Part shown: positions 56,344 to 64,000 of the stretch, in pieces
Layout: each line of letters opens with the position of its first letter
Numbering within the stretch: position 1 is the stretch's first letter
Assembly: GCA_020796225.1 (NCBI GenBank)
Contig: CM036754.1
Coordinates: 21,828,867 to 21,892,866 of the forward strand
Length of the DNA stretch: 64,000 bases
Origin: Arion vulgaris
Lineage: Eukaryota > Mollusca > Gastropoda > Stylommatophora > Arionidae
Direction of reading: 5' to 3'
The notes under the pieces: generated by a model
What the model saw: only the letters and a program-made list of their open reading frames with translations
What the model was told of the DNA's origin: nothing
Database searches by the model: none
Program-made: the position numbers and the translations under genes

Positions 56344-56800
56344 GATGTGGGTTCAAGGTAATGAACGTGTAGAGTTGTTGGCAAATAATATCCCCTATTG
56401 CAAATGGCAGAAGAATTGAGATAGCTGATGTGATTCACTCAGCACAATCCAATTTGTGGCATGCGGACGAGCCTACTACAATAGTCAGGCTTCTCGAATT
56501 CGGTATTGGCAATGTCGTCTTCGTGGTAAATTTAGAGAAAATATGAAAACTAGCTTTCCCATGCGGACAATGAGAATGGGGTATTTGAAATGGTTGCTGT
56601 AGCGGAGAACTGAGCACACATAGAATAGTCCTATGTGCAGTGAGGTCAATCGCATTAACCTCTGGAGACGAAGTCTTATTGAGGAACTGAAGAGTGCTGG
56701 ACTATTCTGGGAGATCATAAAGTAAACAGCCAGAGACCGAGAAAAGTATCGAGCAACTGTTGAGGTCATATACTCTACGAGAAGCGGAGAGAAATAAAGG
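56344..56800 (+). mobile_element. LINE RNase H region, part 2
   Basis: Continues with GNERVELLANN, then a frameshifted RYWQCRLRGKFREN and the tail region shared with 45800-45970 and 28375-28470. Confidence 0.7.
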
Positions 56801-57404
56801 AATAGCATGCTCCTCAGATACTCAATCCTAGTCGTGTTAATTCAAATCCCTTCAATTGCAGTATATATTATCATCTCAACTGTCGTGCTTTCATCCAACA
56901 GAGGTCGCTAAGCAACTACAACATGTTTATTTTAAACATTTTCCAACAGATGATATTTCAGATGTTTACTTTCATGTGGCATGCTCCTGGAATTCTATTT
57001 TCTTATACAACTCGTGTCTTGACTGTCTGAGAGCAGTCTTCCAACTCTCGAGAGGTAGAATACCGGGTATTTCTGGCTGACCACACAATTTATCATTCTC
57101 TCGAAAACGTGATGTTCTGCCTGTTTCGAGACGGCGTAACTTGTTTCCTTTAACGGGTTCATCGGGTATCACATACATTTTGTTGCTAGCAAATCAAAAA
57201 CTCCTTTACACAGGATCACCTTTCATCCGTTCGATTTTTCCAAGAGATTTCTTTTCTTAATTAACCAGCAGAGACGAAGGGAAAAGAAACTGATCTTAAG
57301 CACACAATGTGGGTTCCTAATTTTCTATTCTAAGTAAAAGATGAAAGCATGAAGATTTATCTTTATATTATTTCTTTGTGGTATGTGACAAGGTTTACGA
57401 ACAT
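56801..57404. other. No recognised feature
   Basis: AT-rich lead-in to the satellite. A 74-codon frame at 56856-57080 has no recognisable domain. Confidence 0.4.
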
Positions 57405-60400
57405 TCTGATACTTTCTAGTGTATGAAAGGTGATAGCGATCTTTATACTTGATGATGTATGAAAGATGATGGGCGATCTTTAAACTTGATGGTGTATGAA
57501 AGGTGATAGCGATCTTTATACTTGCTGATGTATGAAAGATGATAGCGATCTTTATACTTGATGATGTATGAAAGGTGATAGCAATCTTTATACTTGCTGA
57601 TGTATGAAAGATGATGGGCGATCTTTAAACTTGATGGTGTATGAAAGGTGATGGGCGATCTTTAAACTTTCTAGTGTATGAAAGGTGATAGCAATCTTTA
57701 AACTTGATGGTGTATGAAAGGTGATAGCGATCTTTATACTTGCTGATGTATGAAAGATGATAGCGATCTTTATACTTGATGATGTATGAAAGGTGATAGC
57801 AATCTTTATACTTGATGATGTATGAAAGATGATGGGCGATCTTTAAACTTGATGGTGTATGAAAGGTGATAGCGATCTTTAAACTTGATGGTGTATGAAA
57901 GATGATAGCAATCTTTATACTTTCTAGTGTATGAAAGGTGATAGCGATCTTTATACTTGATAGTGTATGAAAGGTGATAGCAATCTTTAAACTTGATGGT
58001 GTATGAAAGGTGATAGCAATCTTTAAACTTGATGGTGTATGAAAGATGATGGGCGATCTTTAAACTTTCTAGTGTATGAAAGGTGATAGCAATCTTTAAA
58101 CTTGATGGTGTATGAAAGGTGATGGGCGATCTTTAAACTTTCTAGTGTATGAAAGGTGATAGCGATCTTTAAACTTGATGGTGTATGAAAGGTGATGGGC
58201 GATCTTTAAACTTGATGGTGTATGAAAGGTGATGGGCGATCTTTAAACTTGATGGTGTATGAAAGATGATAGCAATCTTTATACTTGCTGATGTATGAAA
58301 GATGATGAGCGATCTTTATACTTTCTGATGTATGAAAGGTGATGGGCGATCTTTAAACTTGATGGTGTATGAAAGGTGATAGCAATCTTTAAACTTGATG
58401 GTGTATGAAAGATGATAGCAATCTTTATACTTGCTGATGTATGAAAGATGATGAGCGATCTTTATACTTTCTGATGTATGAAAGGTGATGAGCGATCTTT
58501 ATACTTGATGGTGTATGAAAGGTGATAGCAATCTTTAAACTTGATGGTGTATGAAAGGTGATAGCAATCTTTAAACTTGATGGTGTATGAAAGATGATAG
58601 CAATCTTTAAACTTTCTAGTGTATGAAAGGTGATAGCAATCTTTAAACTTTCTAGTGTATGAAAGATGATGGGCAATCTTTAAACTTGATGGTGTATGAA
58701 AGGTGATAGCAATCTTTAAACTTGATGGTGTATGAAAGGTGATAGCAATCTTTAAACTTTCTAGTGTATGAAAGGTGATAGCAATCTTTAAACTTGATGG
58801 TGTATGAAAGATGATAGCAATCTTTAAACTTTCTAGTGTATGAAAGGTGATAGCAATCTTTAAACTTTCTAGTGTATGAAAGGTGATAGCAATCTTTAAA
58901 CTTGATGGTGTATGAAAGGTGATAGCGATCTTTAAACTTTCTAGTGTATGAAAGGTGATAGCGATCTTTATACTTTCTAGTGTATGAAAGGTGATAGCAA
59001 TCTTTAAACTTGATGGTGTATGAAAGGTGATAGCAATCTTTAAACTTTCTAGTGTATGAAAGGTGATAGCGATCTTTATACTTTCTAGTGTATGAAAGGT
59101 GATGGGCGATCTTTAAACTTGATGGTGTATGAAAGGTGATAGCAATCTTTAAACTTGATGGTGTATGAAAGATGATAGCAATCTTTAAACTTTCTAGTGT
59201 ATGAAAGGTGATAGCAATCTTTAAACTTGATGGTGTATGAAAGATGATAGCAATCTTTATACTTTCTAGTGTATGAAAGGTGATAGCAATCTTTAAACTT
59301 TCTAGTGTATGAAAGGTGATAGCGATCTTTATACTTTCTAGTGTATGAAAGGTGATGGCGATCTTAAACTTGATGGTGTATGAAAGGTGATAGCAATCTT
59401 TAAACTTTCTAGTGTATGAAAGATGATAGCAATCTTTAAACTTGATGGTGTATGAAAGGTGATAGCGATCTTTAAACTTTCTAGTGTATGAAAGGTGATA
59501 GCGATCTTTAAACTTGATGGTGTATGAAAGATGATAGCAATCTTTAAACTTGATGGTGTATGAAAGATGATAGCGATCTTTAAACTTTCTAGTGTATGAA
59601 AGATGATAGCAATCTTTAAACTTTCTAGTGTATGAAAGGTGATAGCGATCTTTATACTTGATGGTGTATGAAAGGTGATAGCGATCTTTAAACTTTCTAG
59701 TGTATGAAAGGTGATGGGCGATCTTTAAACTTTCTAGTGTATGAAAGGTGATAGCAATCTTTAAACTTTCTAGTGTATGAAAGGTGATAGCAATCTTTAA
59801 ACTTTCTAGTGTATGAAAGATGATAGCAATCTTTAAACTTTCTAGTGTATGAAAGGTGATAGCAATCTTTATACTTTCTAGTGTATGAAAGGTGATAGCA
59901 ATCTTTAAACTTGATGGTGTATGAAAGATGATAGCAATCTTTAAACTTGATGGTGTATGAAAGGTGATGGGCGATCTTTAAACTTGATGGTGTATGAAAG
60001 ATGATAGCAATCTTTAAACTTGATGGTGTATGAAAGATGATAGCAATCTTTAAACTTTCTAGTGTATGAAAGGTGATAGCAATCTTTAAACTTGATGGTG
60101 TATGAAAGGTGATAGCAATCTTTAAACTTTCTAGTGTATGAAAGGTGATAGCAATCTTTAAACTTTCTAGTGTATGAAAGGTGATAGCAATCTTTAAACT
60201 TTCTAGTGTATGAAAGGTGATAGCAATCTTTAAACTTTCTAGTGTATGAAAGGTGATAGCAATCTTTAAACTTGATGGTGTATGAAAGGTGATAGCAATC
60301 TTTAAACTTTCTAGTGTATGAAAGATGATAGCAATCTTTAAACTTTCTAGTGTATGAAAGGTGATAGCAATCTTTAAACTTGATGGTGTATGAAAGATGA

Positions 60401-63400
60401 TAGCAATCTTAAACTTTAGTGTATGAAAGGTGATAGCAATCTTTAAACTTGATGGTGTATGAAAGGTGATAGCGATCTTTATACTTTCTAGTGTATGAAA
60501 GGTGATAGCGATCTTTATACTTTCTAGTGTATGAAAGGTGATGGGCGATCTTTAAACTTTCTAGTGTATGAAAGGTGATAGCAATCTTTAAACTTGATGG
60601 TGTATGAAAGGTGATAGCAATCTTTAAACTTGATGGTGTATGAAAGGTGATAGCAATCTTTAAACTTTCTAGTGTATGAAAGGTGATAGCAATCTTTAAA
60701 CTTTCTAGTGTATGAAAGGTGATAGCAATCTTTAAACTTTCTAGTGTATGAAAGGTGATAGCGATCTTTATACTTTCTAGTGTATGAAAGATGATGGGCG
60801 ATCTTTAAACTTGATGGTGTATGAAAGGTGATAGCAATCTTTAAACTTGATGGTGTATGAAAGGTGATAGCAATCTTTAAACTTGATGGTGTATGAAAGA
60901 TGATGAGCGATCTTTATACTTGCTGATGTATGAAAGGTGATAGCAATCTTTAAACTTGATGGTGTATGAAAGGTGATAGCAATCTTTATACTTGATGGTG
61001 TATGAAAGGTGATAGCGATCTTTAAACTTTCTAGTGTATGAAAGGTGATAGCAATCTTTATACTTGATGGTGTATGAAAGGTGATAGCGATCTTTAAACT
61101 TGATGGTGTATGAAAGGTGATGAGCGATCTTTATACTTGCTGATGTATGAAAGGTGATAGCAATCTTTAAACTTGATGGTGTATGAAAGATGATAGCAAT
61201 CTTTATACTTGCTGATGTATGAAAGATGATGAGCGATCTTTATACTTTCTGATGTATGAAAGGTGATGAGCGATCTTTATACTTGATGGTGTATGAAAGG
61301 TGATAGCAATCTTTAAACTTGATGGTGTATGAAAGGTGATAGCAATCTTTAAACTTGATGGTGTATGAAAGATGATAGCAATCTTTAAACTTTCTAGTGT
61401 ATGAAAGGTGATAGCAATCTTTATACTTGATGGTGTATGAAAGGTGATAGCGATCTTTAAACTTTCTAGTGTATGAAAGGTGATAGCAATCTTTATACTT
61501 GATGGTGTATGAAAGGTGATAGCGATCTTTAAACTTGATGGTGTATGAAAGGTGATGAGCGATCTTTATACTTGCTGATGTATGAAAGGTGATAGCAATC
61601 TTTAAACTTGATGGTGTATGAAAGATGATAGCAATCTTTATACTTGCTGATGTATGAAAGATGATGAGCGATCTTTATACTTTCTGATGTATGAAAGGTG
61701 ATGAGCGATCTTTATACTTGATGGTGTATGAAAGGTGATAGCAATCTTTAAACTTGATGGTGTATGAAAGGTGATAGCAATCTTTAAACTTGATGGTGTA
61801 TGAAAGATGATAGCAATCTTTAAACTTTCTAGTGTATGAAAGGTGATAGCAAATCTTTAAACTTGATAGTGTATGAAAGATGATAGTCGATCTTTAAACT
61901 TTCTAGTATGAAAGGTGATAGCATCTTTATACATTAGTGTATGAAAGGTGATAGCGATCTTTAAACTTTCTATGTGACAGTGAAGTCAATCCTTAACTTG
62001 ATGGTGTATGAAAGATGATAGGCTGATCTTTAACTTAGTAAAGAGCGAGATAAGTATCTTTATACTTCTAGTGATGAAGAGATAGAATCTTTATCTTTCA
62101 GTGATGAAAGGTGATACAATCCTTAAACTTTCTAGTGTGATCAAAGATGAAAACGATCTTTAAACTTTCAGTGTATGAAAGGTGATGCGATCTTTATACT
62201 TCTAGTGTATGAAAGGTGATAGCAATCTTCATACTTCTAGATGAGAGAAGGGATGCGATCTTTATCATTTCTACGTGATGTGTGATGAGGCGATCTTTAA
62301 ACTTGATGGTGTATGAAAGTGACACAATCTTTAACTTGATGGTGTATGATAGATGATAGCAATCTTAAACTTTCTAGTGTAATGAAAGGTGATAGCAACT
62401 CTTAAACTTTCATGTGTATGAAGGTGATAGTGATCTTTATCTTCAGTGATGAAAGGTGATGGTATCTTTAAACTTGATGGTGTATGAAAGGTATAGAATC
62501 TTAAACTTGATGTGTATGAAAGGTGATAGCATCTTTAAACTTTAGTGTATGAAAGGTGATAGCAATCTTTAAACTTCTAGTGTATGAAAGGGTGATAGCG
62601 ATCTTTATACTTTCTGTGTATGAAAGGTGATAGCAATCTTTAAACTCTAGTGTATGAAAGATGATGGCGATCTTTAAACTTGATGATGTATGAAAGGTGA
62701 TAGCAATCTTTAAACTTTCTGTGTATGAAAGGTGATAGCAATCTTTAAACTTTCAGTGTATGAAAGATGATGGCGATCTTTAACTTGATGTGATGAAAGG
62801 TGATAGCAATCTTTAAACTTTCTAGTGTATGAAAGGTGATAGCAATCTTTAAACTTTCTAGTGTATGAAAGATGATGAGCGATCTTTAAACTTGATGTGT
62901 ATGAAAGGTGATGAGCATCTTTAAACTTGATGGTGTATGAAAGGTGATAGCAATCTTTAAACTTGATGGTGTATGAAAGATGATGAGCGATCTTTATACT
63001 TGCTGATGTATGAAAGGTGATAGCAATCTTTAAACTTGATGGTGTATGAAAGGTGATAGCAATCTTTATACTTGATGGTGTATGAAAGGTGATAGCGATC
63101 TTTAAACTTTCTAGTGTATGAAAGGTGATAGCAATCTTTATACTTGATGGTGTATGAAAGGTGATAGCGATCTTTAAACTTGATGGTGTATGAAAGGTGA
63201 TGAGCGATCTTTATACTTGCTGATGTATGAAAGGTGATGAGCGATCTTTATACTTTCTGATGTATGAAAGGTGATGAGCGATCTTTATACTTGATGGTGT
63301 ATGAAAGGTGATGAGCGATCTTTATACTTGATGTGTATGAAAGGTGATGAGCGATCTTTATACTTTCTGATGTATGAAAGGTGATGAGCGATCTTTATAC

Positions 63401-64000
63401 TTTCTGATGTATGAAAGGTGATGAGCGATCTTTATACTTGAGGGTATGAAAGATGATGAGCGATCTTTATACTTGCTGATGTATGAAAGATGATGAGCGA
63501 TCTTTATACTTGCTGATGTATGAAAGGTGATGAGCGATCTTTATACTTGCTGATGTATGAAAGATGATGGGCGATCTTTATACTTGCTGATGTATGAAAG
63601 GTGATAGCAATCTTTAAACTTGATGGTGTATGAAAGATGATGAGCGATCTTTATACTTGCTGATGTATGAAAGATGATGAGCGATCTTTATACTTTCTGA
63701 TGTATGAAAGGTGATGAGCGATCTTTATACTTGATGGTGTATGAAAGGTGATGAGCGATCTTTATACTTGCTGATGTATGAAAGATGATGAGCGATCTTT
63801 ATACTTTCTGATGTATGAAAGGTGATGAGCGATCTTTATACTTGTATGTATGAAAGGTGATGAGCGATCTTTATACTTGCTGATGTATGAAAGATGATGA
63901 GCGATCTTTATACTTTCTGATGTATGAAAGGTGATGAGCGATCTTTATACTTTATGGTGTATGAAAGGTGATGAGCGATCGTTATACTTGATGGTGTATG
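57405..64000. repeat. 36-bp satellite array, about 180 units, open at window end
   Basis: The core unit runs gtatgaaaggtgatagcaat then ctttaaactt plus a variable 6-7 bases before the next gtatg. Four variable sites recur: gatggtg / tctagtg / gctgatg / tctgatg; aaggtg or aagatg; agcaat / agcgat / gggcgat / gagcgat (the last two make a 37-bp unit); and aaac or atac. The one-base length variants break any reading frame, so an 83-codon frame near 58425 is a by-product of the period. Higher-order copies and a degraded zone are covered in the findings. Confidence 0.96.

Noticed and set aside
58425..58676. 83-residue repetitive frame on the minus strand
   Set aside because: Product of the 36-bp satellite period; 37-bp units shift the frame on either side.

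Overview
This is a repeat-dense, AT-rich stretch of an animal nuclear genome, most likely a mollusc and probably a gastropod. The evidence is a spliced GPCR gene with a 2.2-kb intron, many tRNA-derived SINEs, decayed 3' ends of several LINE families, cut-and-paste DNA-transposon remnants and long satellite arrays. Nothing bacterial, organellar or viral was seen. The species call is inference only.

Only one host protein gene can be supported: a two-exon class A peptide GPCR of the neuropeptide Y / neuropeptide F type, join(6245..6844, 9000..9530) on the + strand, 376 residues. A 33-bp minisatellite ends about 240 bp upstream of its start codon, and its intron holds LINE 3' fragments and a (TA)n run.

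The rest is layered mobile DNA. SINE families are given local letters here. A: body ends gcaatta. B and C: two related families with a (GAA)n tail. D: about 440 bp with an (ATCA)n tail. E: about 270 bp. F: shares part of its body with A. G: about 200 bp with a clean tRNA-like B box. J, L and M: less complete families. Nesting is often legible from target-site duplications (TSDs): SINE-B in a LINE RNase H region (56007-56331), SINE-A in a LINE 3' end (4433-4687), a 160-bp LINE stub in SINE-D (49734-49893), and a hAT element in SINE-D (18644-18988). LINE remnants carry recognisable reverse-transcriptase, RNase H, C2H2-finger and basic C-terminal motifs, but all are short, mostly frameshifted and 5'-truncated.

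Region by region: 0-6 kb, SINE/LINE mosaic with an 84-bp tandem array and the 33-bp minisatellite; 6.2-9.5 kb, the GPCR; 10-16 kb, SINE and hAT remnants plus two (TA)n tracts; 16.0-17.2 kb, a 25/50-bp satellite; 17-25 kb, SINE-D copies, the SPIN-like hAT and LINE scraps; 25.9-26.6 kb, a 0.72-kb foldback element; 27-56 kb, SINE/LINE mosaic with two hAT MITEs and an unnamed repeat (K) in three copies; 57.4-64.0 kb, a 36-bp satellite that runs off the end of the window and contains an indel-rich segment.

The items most worth following up are the SPIN-like hAT copy, the 3' tail shared by SINE-B/C and one LINE family, unusually long direct repeats flanking two SINEs, and the satellite's higher-order structure.
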